Shown: positions 9,022 to 18,289, counted from the stretch's first letter. The stretch: DNA of 64,000 nucleotides from Bacteroidota bacterium (GCA_029262775.1 JAJCYR010000014.1:1-64000); one strand, 5' to 3'. Translations and numbers: made by a program. Notes: generated by a model from the letters alone, not told the origin.

Positions 9022-9857
9022 TCCACAGTGAATTGATTGACCGATCCGAAGAATCCGAAGCCGCCTCCTACGTTCGAGAAGATCCCGGGCTGAACGAGCA
9101 CTTCCTCATCGAACACCCCATCGGGCGGGCGCCACTGGTCGTCCGACATGGTCAGTCGCATGCCCACGCCGAAGAGTTGAGGGCTGGAGTCGCCCGAGGC
9201 GCCGAGCAACTCGTTCACCTTCTCCCTGTCGGCGGACAGCGAAACCACGACCTGCCACAGGTTGTCATCCAGCGGCTGCCCGAGCCGGGTGCCCTCGTCG
9301 GGATAGACAACCACGGCGTTACGGAAGGGTTCAATGGGCGATACGCCCGCCACGCGGTACCAGAGTTCCACCCGGAAGGGTCGCGCATCAATTTCGGACC
9401 AGGTCACGCGCTGGAAAGCGATTTGTGGTCCCGGGAAAACGGGGGCCTCGATGTCCACATCCGATCGGACGGGAATGGTCGTGTGCGCCTCGGCCCGTAC
9501 GCCATCGGAGCGCTCTACGACCAGGTCGTAGGTCCATCCGGGTACCGGGCGGATGTCGCCAAGGAACACGTGCCCCACACTGCCGTCGCTGAACGTAATG
9601 ACGGAGTCACGCCACTCGACGGTGCGGCCTGTCTCGCGTTCGGTCGTGAATACGCGCGCGTCGATCTGCGCGGAACCTGTGTCTGCGAAATCCTTTCGAA
9701 GGGCAACCACCCTCAGGTACTGGGTATCGGTCGCTGTATCCAGGAAACCGAATACGCTGTAGAACCGATCCTCGTCAATAAAGGGATTGACCTGATCTTC
9801 GCAGCCGGTGGCAAGCAGCGCGGCGGCAATAAAAAAAGCTCCGAATAGTCTATTCAT
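8961..9857 (-). CDS. DUF4249 lipoprotein, partner of TonB receptor (copy A)
   Basis: 298 residues. A lipoprotein signal peptide ends in ALLATGC, so the mature protein begins at cysteine 19 and is predicted to be outer-membrane anchored. The N-terminal pattern (NPFIDEDRFYSVFGFLD, then QYLRVVALR) matches DUF4249, a family regularly encoded next to TonB-dependent receptors with a carboxypeptidase-like domain. The gene follows the copy A receptor by 31 bp. A parallel pair lies directly upstream, so this is half of a duplicated cassette. Substrate unknown. Confidence 0.82.
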   Translation of the reverse strand: MNRLFGAFFIAAALLATGCEDQVNPFIDEDRFYSVFGFLDTATDTQYLRVVALRKDFADTGSAQIDARVFTTERETGRTVEWRDSVITFSDGSVGHVFLGDIRPVPGWTYDLVVERSDGVRAEAHTTIPVRSDVDIEAPVFPGPQIAFQRVTWSEIDARPFRVELWYRVAGVSPIEPFRNAVVVYPDEGTRLGQPLDDNLWQVVVSLSADREKVNELLGASGDSSPQLFGVGMRLTMSDDQWRPPDGVFDEEVLVQPGIFSNVGGGFGFFGSVNQFTVEWVLSPEATQRTGYTVPGKR

Positions 9858-9888
9858 GATGGAAATGGCTGTGGCCTGCTGCTGGGCC

Positions 9889-12174
9889 CTACTTGACTTC
9901 GAATTTCAGACCGACAGTGGGAATCACGGGTAGCTGATCTACGCGGCGCAGCGTGAAGAGGTCGAGGAAGAACAGGTTGCGCCGATCGTACGCGTTGATG
10001 AGACCTGCCTGCAGCGTCAGGAAAGACGTCGGTCCCACGCGGAATTCGCGGTCGAGCGAAACGTCAATGCGGTGGTACGTTGGAAGGCGTCCGGTGTAGG
10101 GCCGGTTGAAAAGCACCCGCTCATCGCCCGGCTCCTCGAGTACATTGACCAACGAGTCGAGCAGAATGAAGCGGTCAAAACCGAGCGATTCGTTGAACGG
10201 AAGTCCCGAGCCGAACTGCCACCGAACGTTCAGGTGGAAATCCCTGACCGTAAGGGCACCCATGGCGTTGATCTGGTGGGTCCTGTCATGGGGAGGAGAA
10301 TAATCCACGGCATCGTCACCGGTCAGGATCTGGAGCCCGCGAGACGTGGACTCGTAATCGACATCCGACCAGGCGTAGGAAGCCGACCCCTGGAACACGC
10401 GGCCATTTCCGACTTCCGTGCGGAGATCAAACCCCCGTGCAGTTCCGTCGGCTTCTTCGAGGTTCGTAGTAAAGCGCGGAAAGGCGGTCCACTCGGGCAC
10501 GAGCAGGTCCGTGAGGTTCTTGTAGAACCCCTCGGCCGAGAACGCCAGCCCGCTCACCGGTGCAATCCGGTATCCAAGAATGGCGTGCTGTGCGGTGGGC
10601 ACAACGCCGCGGGGAGCCGCCGTCCACGCCGTGAAAATATCGCCGGCGTCGCGGCGGTCGTTCAGCCCGGTTACCTGCTGATGATACACTCCTCCAGCGA
10701 GGGAGAAGCGGTGCATGCCTGTATTCCAAACCACGCGCAGCCTCGGCTCGACGAACGACTCGCCAAGACTTGGAAAGGACTGAAGGCGAAGACCTGGCTG
10801 GACCCGGAGCCCGCTTCCAAATGAAAATTCCGGCTCGATATAGGCACCCACTTCGGTCAGGCTCTCCGAGCTTGCATCCACATTTTGGAAGAGTCCACCC
10901 AGATCGGCTTCGAGCGTCGAGCTCGTAAGGAAGAGCCCCCAGTTGACATCGGTCGTACCCACGAAATACGTGATGTCGGCAGCGAACGATGTCATTTCCA
11001 CATTCGTCGTCCGGTCAGGATTTCCCTGGGTGCCAAATTCGTTTTCAAACTTCGAGAAGGAGCCCGTGATTTCGGCGAACAGGGGCAGCGAGGAGGGAAG
11101 GAAAAACAACCGTCCACCGATGGCCGTGTTCGAATAGTTGACTTCGTCCTGCGTAATTCCGTCGCTGTCCTCGTTGAGCGGATTTACGCCCAGCCGGCCC
11201 GTGTCATCGGTCGTGATGCCCGTGATCGAGAGCTGCGCGCTCGGACCGAGTATGGCATGAATTTTACCGAAGACATCCCCGAAGGAAAATGGCAGGGGTT
11301 CATTGATGATCTGCTCGGCACCCTGCTCAATGACCGATTCGCGGATGGAACCGATGAACGATACCTTTCCCGGCACCAGGGGGCCTTCCACGCGGAGTGT
11401 GCTTACGAACGGGGCAACGGACGCCGCGCCGACAAATCGGCGCTTGTTGCCCGTTCTCGTGGTGATATCCATGACCGAGGAGAGCCGCCCGCCGAACTCG
11501 CTCCCGTAACCACCTGCGTAGACATCGGCCGTATTGATGATATCCGCCGGAAAGGCCGAGAAAAAGCCGACCACATGAAAGGGCTGAAACAGGATCATGC
11601 CGTCGAGCAGCACCAGGTTCTGTGTCGGCTCGCCACCGCGGATGAAGAGCTGCCCGCCACGGTCACCCTGCGAGACAATACCCGGAAGAGCGGTCAGGTA
11701 GTTCACCAGATCGGCCGAGATATCCGGAGAGGGAACCAGTGCAATGTCTGCTGGACGCACCGTCTGCAGGCCCGCCGTCACGTTGGCCGCGCCTGCGGTC
11801 TCCCGCTCGACTTCGACCAGCACCTCGTCGAGCTCCGTGTTGGCGAGCTCGATGTCTACATTCCTGGTTACAATCACGTCAGCCACGAGGGTCACGGTGT
11901 CCTCGAGCGTTTTATACCCGATGAATGTTACGCGGAGGGTGTATGTACCTGCAGGAACGCGCGAGACCGCATAAAATCCGTCCGTGTTCGTGGCGCTCCC
12001 AAACAGCGTACCATCACCAGCTACCAGCGTTACGTTGACGCCCGGTATGGGCTGACCGTCTGCTGCGTCGTTCACAAATCCCCGGATGGTCGTGGTCTGA
12101 CCATGGGCGGCAACCGCCATGCATGACAGCAGTCCGGCAAGGGCCCAAACGCGGGCAATATTGGAAAAGGGCAT
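9889..12174 (-). CDS. TonB-dependent receptor with carboxypeptidase-like domain (copy A)
   Basis: 761 residues from the ATG at 12174, which starts a signal peptide ending in VAAHGQ. Residues about 25-110 form a CarboxypepD_reg-like beta-sandwich (GFVNDAADGQPIPGVNV to LEDTVTLVADV). The plug domain follows (LPGIVSQGDRGGQLFIRGGEPTQNLVLLDG), then a long outer-membrane beta-barrel to the C-terminus. It should take up a substrate across the outer membrane using TonB energy. Its partner lipoprotein gene is directly downstream, and a paralogous receptor/lipoprotein pair is upstream. No riboswitch or Fur-type site was recognised here. Confidence 0.9.
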   Translation of the reverse strand: MPFSNIARVWALAGLLSCMAVAAHGQTTTIRGFVNDAADGQPIPGVNVTLVAGDGTLFGSATNTDGFYAVSRVPAGTYTLRVTFIGYKTLEDTVTLVADVIVTRNVDIELANTELDEVLVEVERETAGAANVTAGLQTVRPADIALVPSPDISADLVNYLTALPGIVSQGDRGGQLFIRGGEPTQNLVLLDGMILFQPFHVVGFFSAFPADIINTADVYAGGYGSEFGGRLSSVMDITTRTGNKRRFVGAASVAPFVSTLRVEGPLVPGKVSFIGSIRESVIEQGAEQIINEPLPFSFGDVFGKIHAILGPSAQLSITGITTDDTGRLGVNPLNEDSDGITQDEVNYSNTAIGGRLFFLPSSLPLFAEITGSFSKFENEFGTQGNPDRTTNVEMTSFAADITYFVGTTDVNWGLFLTSSTLEADLGGLFQNVDASSESLTEVGAYIEPEFSFGSGLRVQPGLRLQSFPSLGESFVEPRLRVVWNTGMHRFSLAGGVYHQQVTGLNDRRDAGDIFTAWTAAPRGVVPTAQHAILGYRIAPVSGLAFSAEGFYKNLTDLLVPEWTAFPRFTTNLEEADGTARGFDLRTEVGNGRVFQGSASYAWSDVDYESTSRGLQILTGDDAVDYSPPHDRTHQINAMGALTVRDFHLNVRWQFGSGLPFNESLGFDRFILLDSLVNVLEEPGDERVLFNRPYTGRLPTYHRIDVSLDREFRVGPTSFLTLQAGLINAYDRRNLFFLDLFTLRRVDQLPVIPTVGLKFEVK

Positions 12175-12258
12175 CGGGTAAAAGGATGTTTGGACCGGTA
12201 GGGGTACCACAGGACGCGTGCAATGGTACGAAGTACAGGGGTGTTCTGAAAGTCGAAA

Positions 12259-13128
12259 TCAGGGTAAAAATTTGTATCCTCCCTCCGAGAACGGCGTGCG
12301 GGGTGGATCCCACGGCAGGATATACCGGGCCACGGAGGCAAAAAAACCCTCACCATTCTGAATGTCGACGGCCTCGGGATCGGTCCACTCCTCGCTGAGT
12401 AGATCCGCAATGACGGCAACGCCTGCGAGCGTAAGCGAATCGGTGGCTGCGTCAAGTCCAAAACTACGCAGCATGATCCGGTGGTCGTTGCGCACGAACA
12501 CCAGGAATTCCCATCCGTCCGATACGGCCTTACCCGCCTGCCCGTATCGGATGTCGAACTCCTGGCCGGATGCCGCTCCGCCCTGATTTCCCGGGGGGAG
12601 CACCGAATACCGCAGGCCAAGCTCGACCGGCGTATCGCGCTGTCCGAGCAGCCGAAGCGGCACCTGGATGCCCGCTCCCGCACCCACCGCGCTCCGCACC
12701 TGCACCGTCGGCGCTTCGGGAAGCGTCGTGCGGGCAACAAGCGACTCCTCCGAATCGTCACGGCCTACTTCGAGTCGGTACGTGCCCGGAACGGGCCGAA
12801 ATCGGGATTCATAGACCAGTCCCTGAATATTGTCCGGCTGTACGGCTGCCGGCTCCCACGTCTGGCCCTCTCCACTGTCCTCATGGATCGATACGACGCG
12901 CACGCCTTCGAGACCTACTTCGTCGGCATCTACCGTCTGGCGCAGCTGTTCAACACGAACGCGCTGCACGTCCTCCAGCATGGTCAGAAAACCGCTCAAG
13001 GCAAACCGCTCCTCCGATGCATCCGTAAATGGATCAATGCTCGTCGAGCAGCCGCCCACAACGAACACGAGAAGCAGAACCAGACAGGTCGGTCGGCCAA
13101 GCATGGCTACGCGAGAAAAATGGAGCAT
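12259..13128 (-). CDS. DUF4249 lipoprotein, partner of TonB receptor (copy B)
   Basis: 289 residues from the ATG at 13128, five bases after the stop of the copy B receptor; an internal ATG at 13104 is also possible. The signal peptide ends in VFVVGGC, a lipobox, followed by STSIDPFTDASEERFALSGFL, which matches the start of copy A (NPFIDEDRFYSVFGFLD). Probably an outer-membrane-anchored lipoprotein working with the receptor encoded upstream. It precedes the copy A receptor by 84 bp. Function beyond association with TonB receptors is not known to me. Confidence 0.8.
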   Translation of the reverse strand: MLHFSRVAMLGRPTCLVLLLVFVVGGCSTSIDPFTDASEERFALSGFLTMLEDVQRVRVEQLRQTVDADEVGLEGVRVVSIHEDSGEGQTWEPAAVQPDNIQGLVYESRFRPVPGTYRLEVGRDDSEESLVARTTLPEAPTVQVRSAVGAGAGIQVPLRLLGQRDTPVELGLRYSVLPPGNQGGAASGQEFDIRYGQAGKAVSDGWEFLVFVRNDHRIMLRSFGLDAATDSLTLAGVAVIADLLSEEWTDPEAVDIQNGEGFFASVARYILPWDPPRTPFSEGGYKFLP

Positions 13129-13132
13129 GGCG

Positions 13133-15514
13133 TCAGCGCAGGTCAATCCGGACTCCGAATGTGGGAATGAGCGGCAACTGGTCAATCCGACTACCACTGA
13201 AAATACTGTATTCAAACAGGTTTTCCCGGTCGTAGACATTGATAATGCCCCCCTGAAGGGTGATATCCACCTCTTCCGTTTGAATCACGTGTTCCGCCGT
13301 GAGGTCGAGCCGGTGATACGTGGGCTGCCTTCGCGAAAAGGGCTGGGCCTGCGAAATGAACGTGCGCCCCGCCTCGCCCAGGTGGGTTTCAGACTGCGGA
13401 TTGGTGATCGGAACCCGCGTGTAAAATCCATTGAGTGGTGTGAAGGGCAGACCCGTTCCGAATTGCCAGCGTGCCGAAACGGCCCAATTACCCGTCTCGT
13501 AACGACCCGTGGCATTGACCTGGTGCCGCCTGTCATGAGGCGGATTAAACGTCGCGGCGCTCACACGGATGGTCTCCGACAGTCCGGATGGAAAAAAATT
13601 GCGAGAAAACTGTGCTTTTCTCCGGTATTCGACGCGGGCCAGGCTGTAGCCCACATCCACTCCGAAGCGGGATGTCCGCACCGAGACGCCCACATCGACC
13701 CCTTCCGCCGTACCCTCGACCTTGGATGCCGCCGGCAGACTGTTGAGTTCCATCGTCGTCACCGGCCAGGCAATGTCCCGCAGCCACTTCCGGTAGGTCT
13801 CCACGGAAAATTCCAGCCACGACGACGCCACACCCTGCCAGCCCAGAATCAGGTGCGTGGCCCCCGGAACCCTATCTGAGTTGGGAGAGGGAGCCCACGT
13901 GGTGAACACGTCCGATATATCCTGTTCGCGCGTCAACCCAACGAGTTGCTGTTTGTACATGCCCCACGCCGCACTGAAACGGTGTCGCGCTCCGACGCCC
14001 CCCACCTGCCAGGATGCCCTCAGCCGGGGAGAGATCGACGTCCCCTGCCCACGCGAGAAGGCCTCCAGCCGGACACCCGGCTCTATCCGGACAGCATTCG
14101 AAAATCCGATGCGCGACTGGAAAAACAATCCACCGCTCGACATGCCCCCGGAGTTCGCCCGGTTGTTCAGTCCGGTGTCAAAGCTGAACGAGTTGGCTGT
14201 ACCAAACATGCCAAACCGGACTTCGGACAGCCCCAGCAGGTAGACAAAGTCGAATTTCATGGACATGTCATCGATATCCGACGTGCGCAAATCTTCCGGT
14301 GTCACGCGAAAACGGCTCCGCAGCCTGGAATAGTAGAACATGATTTCGGTCATCACGGCCGATTCCGGTGGGATATACCTGTACCGGGCACCATACGCGT
14401 CGTTCTTCCAGGTCGATCGGCGGGAAAGTTCATTGTCCGAGCTGTCCAGGTTTCCCTCGTCGAAGGTCTGCAGCATGGTTATGCTCACCGACGACGTGCT
14501 GTTGAGGTTACCGTGGAATTTGGCGAACCGGTCGCCGAACCGGAAGGGCAGATCTTCGCCAAGCAGATCTTCCGAGACAATATCAATTACCGACTCGCGC
14601 AGCGACACGACGAGCGATGCCCGCTCCTGTGCCATGGGGATTTCCAGGCGGATACCACTCAAAAAAGGCGCAATGGATGCCGACGCCTGATAATTGCTCG
14701 TGTCACCATTGCGCGTCGCGATATCGACAACCGAGGACACACGCCCACCGAACTGCGCCGGAAAACCGCCAGCATAGACATCGACCCAGGCAATATTGTC
14801 GGCCGGAAATGCGCTGAAAAAACCTACAATATGAAAGGGCTGGAAGACCGGTATGCCGTCGAGCAGAATCAGATTCTGGGTCGGCGTACCACCACGGACA
14901 AAGAGCCCGCCCCCGCGGTCACCCGTCGTAACCACCCCTGGGCGCGTCTGCAGGTAGCCCGCCAGATCGAAGCTCACATCCGGTGTTGGCACGCGCCGCA
15001 GGTCCTGCGCATCGATTCGTGTCAGCCCGGCTGAAAAATTTTCGTCGCCCCGGGACACCGTTTCAATCACGACTTCGTCCATGAAGGCCGACGCCGGTCG
15101 AAGCCTCACGTCATATTCCGTGACTTCAGCCTCGATCATGAGCGAATCGGTGAGCGGGGCGTACCCGACAAAAGTGACCCGCACCTCGAAGCGGCCCTGT
15201 GCGGCAACGCGCAGGGCATAGCGCCCGTCGTCTCCTGTCGATGCCGCGGCAGCGGCCTGTCCCAGGCTGTCAGTAAGCAGCAGGTTTGCTCCGGACAGGG
15301 GAAGCCCCGAATCCGCATCACGAACCAGCCCCCGCACCGTATAGCCGAGAGGTTGATCCAGCTCCGCATGCCCGTTCTGCGCTTGGGCGAGGCGAGACGT
15401 GCCGGATAGGTGGGGTGAGAACAGGGTCAGGAAACAGCCCGCCACAAGCGCACAGAGGAACTCAGGACGCCCCGTGAGCGTGTGGATCCATTTAATGCCT
15501 GTGAGTTCGGTCAT
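13133..15514 (-). CDS. TonB-dependent receptor with carboxypeptidase-like domain (copy B)
   Basis: 793 residues. A long N-terminal region with a hydrophobic core (FLCALVAGCFLTLF) leads to a CarboxypepD_reg-like domain (GLVRDADSGLPLSGANLLL), then a plug (TRPGVVTTGDRGGGLFVRGGTPTQN) and a beta-barrel. The plug shares long identical or near-identical segments with copy A (LLDGI/LLDGM, PVFQPFHIVGFFSAFPAD against ILFQPFHVVGFFSAFPAD), so the two receptors are paralogues. The ATG at 15514 overlaps, head to head, the start codon of the small plus-strand gene; the open frame extends 28 codons further upstream, leaving the start uncertain. Confidence 0.88.
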   Translation of the reverse strand: MTELTGIKWIHTLTGRPEFLCALVAGCFLTLFSPHLSGTSRLAQAQNGHAELDQPLGYTVRGLVRDADSGLPLSGANLLLTDSLGQAAAAASTGDDGRYALRVAAQGRFEVRVTFVGYAPLTDSLMIEAEVTEYDVRLRPASAFMDEVVIETVSRGDENFSAGLTRIDAQDLRRVPTPDVSFDLAGYLQTRPGVVTTGDRGGGLFVRGGTPTQNLILLDGIPVFQPFHIVGFFSAFPADNIAWVDVYAGGFPAQFGGRVSSVVDIATRNGDTSNYQASASIAPFLSGIRLEIPMAQERASLVVSLRESVIDIVSEDLLGEDLPFRFGDRFAKFHGNLNSTSSVSITMLQTFDEGNLDSSDNELSRRSTWKNDAYGARYRYIPPESAVMTEIMFYYSRLRSRFRVTPEDLRTSDIDDMSMKFDFVYLLGLSEVRFGMFGTANSFSFDTGLNNRANSGGMSSGGLFFQSRIGFSNAVRIEPGVRLEAFSRGQGTSISPRLRASWQVGGVGARHRFSAAWGMYKQQLVGLTREQDISDVFTTWAPSPNSDRVPGATHLILGWQGVASSWLEFSVETYRKWLRDIAWPVTTMELNSLPAASKVEGTAEGVDVGVSVRTSRFGVDVGYSLARVEYRRKAQFSRNFFPSGLSETIRVSAATFNPPHDRRHQVNATGRYETGNWAVSARWQFGTGLPFTPLNGFYTRVPITNPQSETHLGEAGRTFISQAQPFSRRQPTYHRLDLTAEHVIQTEEVDITLQGGIINVYDRENLFEYSIFSGSRIDQLPLIPTFGVRIDLR

Positions 15515-15758
15515 GCCTGGAAAAACCCGGTACTGGTTGCTGGCCCTGTTGGGCCTGTTTCTTCTCTTCGTCCTCCTGGACTCCCTCAGCGCCTTCAATT
15601 CCGATCCCTGGTTGGAGGTGCCACACGGGAACCACTCCCACTACGTCCCAAGGGACTGTGATCCCCCCCTTCCCGTATCCAATGCCCCGACACGGCACCC
15701 CGGGCAGGGACAGACCGTGGATTGCCAGGGCAACATGGTACCGCTTGAAAGCCGCTGA
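15513..15758 (+). CDS. Small membrane-anchored protein with histidine-rich motif
   Basis: 81 residues. A single hydrophobic segment (residues about 6-25) follows a basic N-terminus, then a short exported tail contains PWLEVPHGNHSHYVPRDCDP and PTRHPGQGQ. The HGNHSHY motif and two cysteines could bind metal; I do not recognise a characterised family, although similar HGxHxHYVP tails feel familiar from Bacteroidota hypothetical proteins. The start codon overlaps by two bases the opposed start of the TonB receptor, leaving no intergenic promoter for either. Codon usage looks coding, but a spurious frame is possible. Confidence 0.5.
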   Translation: MPGKTRYWLLALLGLFLLFVLLDSLSAFNSDPWLEVPHGNHSHYVPRDCDPPLPVSNAPTRHPGQGQTVDCQGNMVPLESR

Positions 15759-15963
15759 AATATAGGCGACGAGCGTTCATCGGGCTACCGCACCCTGCTG
15801 CGGCGTCACATCTGCCTGCGAACCCGACGTTCATGCGTATCTTGTACTTGTGTTGCGTATGCAAAAATGCGCTCGCGCGTACCCTGTTCCATCCTCGGTA
15901 CCACTCCGGTCCTGCGTCCCACCACCCGTCTGCTACGTATCCGCCCACTTACCCACCACCCGA

Positions 15964-18075
15964 ATGCCCAAGATGCCGCAGGAAAAGCTCAAAAAGGACC
16001 TTCGGCTGTTTGACGTCTATGCCATCTGCACGGGCGCCATGTTCAGCTCGGGGTTCTTTCTGCTGCCGGGGATTGCCACGGCCAGCGCTGGGCCATCGAC
16101 CGTACTGGCCTACCTCATTGCGGGAATACTGATATTGCCAGCCATGTTTTCCAAAGCGGAGTTGAGCACGGCCATGCCCCGGGCCGGGGGCACCTATTAT
16201 TTTCTGGATCGAAGTCTGGGGCCCCTGGCAGGTACCATCGGGGGCATGGGCACGTGGCTGGCGCTCGTACTCAAGAGCTCGTTTGCGCTCGTTGGCATGG
16301 GAGCCTACCTGGTTTTTTTCGTGGACATCCCGGTCAAACCGTTGGCGGTGGCCCTTACGGTTGTATTTGCAGCGTTGAACATCATGGGAGCCAAGGAAAC
16401 CAGTGGTCTGCAACGTTTTCTGGTCATCATCATGGTGGGAGTACTCTCTTTTTTCATCGTTCAAGGCCTCGTGGAGGTTTTTTCGCTTGAAAACGGGACG
16501 CTCTCACGCCAATTCACCCCGTTTGCGCCATTCGGAACCAGCGGACTGCTGGCTACGGTGGGGCTCGTCTTCGTCTCCTATGCGGGACTGACCAAGGTGT
16601 CGAGTGTCGCCGAGGAAGTGCGAAATCCGGACCGGAACATCCCCCTTGGCATGATGCTCTCGCTCGCCACGGCTACGTTCACCTATGTCGTGGGCGTCTT
16701 CATCATGGTCGCCGTTCTGGACGCGAATGAGCTCAGAAGCGACCTGACACCCGTGGCGACGGCTGCCGAAAGCTTTTTCGACTGGCTGCCACACCCATTC
16801 GGTCTCCTGATCATCGTTGTCGCTGCCGTTGCTGCGTTCGCATCGACCGGAAATGCGGGCATCATGTCGGCTTCGAGGTACCCCCTGGCCATGGCGCGCG
16901 ACAACCTGGTCACGCCCCGTCTGGCCGCCATTGGTCGATTCGGTACGCCGACGCGGGCCATCCTGATTACATCGGCACTGATGATCTTCGTAATCGTGGC
17001 GCTCGATGTGCAGGGTATTGCCAAGCTGGCCAGTGCATTTCAACTACTCATTTTCTCGCTGGTGAACGTGGCGGTCATTGTCATGCGCGAGAGCCATATT
17101 CCGTCCTATGTACCGGGATATCGCAGCCCCCTGTATCCCTGGGTACAGATTGTAGGTATCATTACGCCATTTATCCTTATCAGCCAGATGGGGTGGCTGG
17201 CCATCGCGGTGAGCACGGGCATTGTGCTGCTGGGTATGGTCTGGTACAATTATTATGTGCGGGACAACAAAAAGGTAGAGCGCGAAGGAGCCATCTACCA
17301 CCTGTTCGCCCGACTCGGACAGTACCGCTATGAAGGACTTGACGGTGAACTGCGGTCCATCCTGAAGGAAAAAGGGATCACCGACGAGTCGCCGTTCGAG
17401 AAGCTGGTGACGGACGCCATTGTGCTCGATCTGGACGAACACCTGTCCTACGAAGATATCGTTTCGCGCGCCTCGGACCTGCTGGCCCCGCATGTACCGC
17501 TTACATCCATGGAGTTGGCCGCAAATTTCATGGAGGGCTATGCCTATGGGCTGACGCCCGTAAGTCAAGGAGCCGCTCTGCCTCACCAGCGGCTTTCGAA
17601 CATAGACGAACCGCATCTGCTCATGGTGCGCTCGCGGCACGGGCTGATCCTGGATACCGACCGGAAGAAAGGCCCCGTGCATGCCGTCTTTTTCCTGGTC
17701 AGTCCGGAATCGCCTCCTGGAAAACATCTGCGTACGCTGGCCAACATCGCTGGTCGGATTGACGAGACGGACTTCCTGGAGCAGTGGAATGCTGCACGGG
17801 GCGAGCAGGAGTTGCGCGAAACGCTGCTGCGCCACGACCGCTATTTCACGCTCACGCTCGACGGGAAAGGAAAGACGGCCGAACTCATTGGCCGCCCCCT
17901 ACGCGAGGCTGGCTTCCCAACCGGCACCATTGTGGCTCTCCTTCGCCGCGGCACCCAGAGCGCCGTACCAGGTGCGAATACGGTGCTCGAAGCGGACGAC
18001 CGACTCACCGTCATTGGTGAGCCGGACGGCATTTCCGTGCTGCAGGAGAGGTTCAGGAATCGCTCCGGTGACTGA
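15964..18075 (+). CDS. APC-family permease fused to EIIA-like and TrkA_C-like domains
   Basis: 703 residues. Residues about 10-450 form an APC amino-acid/polyamine permease with roughly 12 hydrophobic segments; GAMFSSGFFLLPG and MPRAGGTYYFLDRSLGP match the family's first helices. Residues about 478-625 resemble a PTS EIIA-2/Ntr domain, including GAALPHQRL in which His541 sits where the phosphorylated histidine of that family is found. Residues about 635-700 resemble a TrkA_C (RCK_C) ligand-binding domain (GRPLREAGFPTGTIVALLRRG). Cytosolic regulation of transport by phosphorylation or nucleotide binding is inferred from the domains. The start at 15964 begins MPKMPQEKLKKDLRLFD just before the first helix. 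It converges on the bfd-like gene with 23 bp overlap. Confidence 0.85.
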   Translation: MPKMPQEKLKKDLRLFDVYAICTGAMFSSGFFLLPGIATASAGPSTVLAYLIAGILILPAMFSKAELSTAMPRAGGTYYFLDRSLGPLAGTIGGMGTWLALVLKSSFALVGMGAYLVFFVDIPVKPLAVALTVVFAALNIMGAKETSGLQRFLVIIMVGVLSFFIVQGLVEVFSLENGTLSRQFTPFAPFGTSGLLATVGLVFVSYAGLTKVSSVAEEVRNPDRNIPLGMMLSLATATFTYVVGVFIMVAVLDANELRSDLTPVATAAESFFDWLPHPFGLLIIVVAAVAAFASTGNAGIMSASRYPLAMARDNLVTPRLAAIGRFGTPTRAILITSALMIFVIVALDVQGIAKLASAFQLLIFSLVNVAVIVMRESHIPSYVPGYRSPLYPWVQIVGIITPFILISQMGWLAIAVSTGIVLLGMVWYNYYVRDNKKVEREGAIYHLFARLGQYRYEGLDGELRSILKEKGITDESPFEKLVTDAIVLDLDEHLSYEDIVSRASDLLAPHVPLTSMELAANFMEGYAYGLTPVSQGAALPHQRLSNIDEPHLLMVRSRHGLILDTDRKKGPVHAVFFLVSPESPPGKHLRTLANIAGRIDETDFLEQWNAARGEQELRETLLRHDRYFTLTLDGKGKTAELIGRPLREAGFPTGTIVALLRRGTQSAVPGANTVLEADDRLTVIGEPDGISVLQERFRNRSGD

Positions 18076-18289
18076 CGCCGGGCTGCCGGCTGCGGCGCGG
18101 CAACAGTTCGGTGAACACGGTCTGGCCCGTCTGCAGCATCCGTTCCACGTACGCATGGCAAAACCTGCAGCTCTGGCCAAATGACGTGCACGCCTGCAGC
18201 TCGCTGACCGAGTCGCAGTCATGCCGACTCGCCTCGTCGGCAAGCGTCGAAAAAAGCACGTCATGACAAACGCAGCGATCTATTCGCAT
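18053..18289 (-). CDS. Bfd-like [2Fe-2S] protein
   Basis: 78 residues. Cysteines 6, 8, 41 and 44 give C-x-C, 32 residues, then C-x2-C, the spacing of bacterioferritin-associated ferredoxin (Fer2_BFD) domains, in RCVCHD and SFGQSCRFCHAYV. Such domains bind one [2Fe-2S] cluster and pass electrons to a partner. The gene lies two bases downstream of the B12-binding lipoprotein candidate and is the last gene of the riboswitch-controlled operon, so a role in corrinoid or iron metabolism is plausible, for instance reducing imported cobalamin; this is inference. Its 3' end overlaps the converging permease gene by 23 bp. Confidence 0.78.
   Translation of the reverse strand: MRIDRCVCHDVLFSTLADEASRHDCDSVSELQACTSFGQSCRFCHAYVERMLQTGQTVFTELLPRRSRQPGVSHRSDS

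Noticed and set aside
10885-12126. 413-residue open frame opposite the TonB receptor (copy A)
   Set aside because: Antisense to conserved plug and barrel sequence; no recognisable domain.
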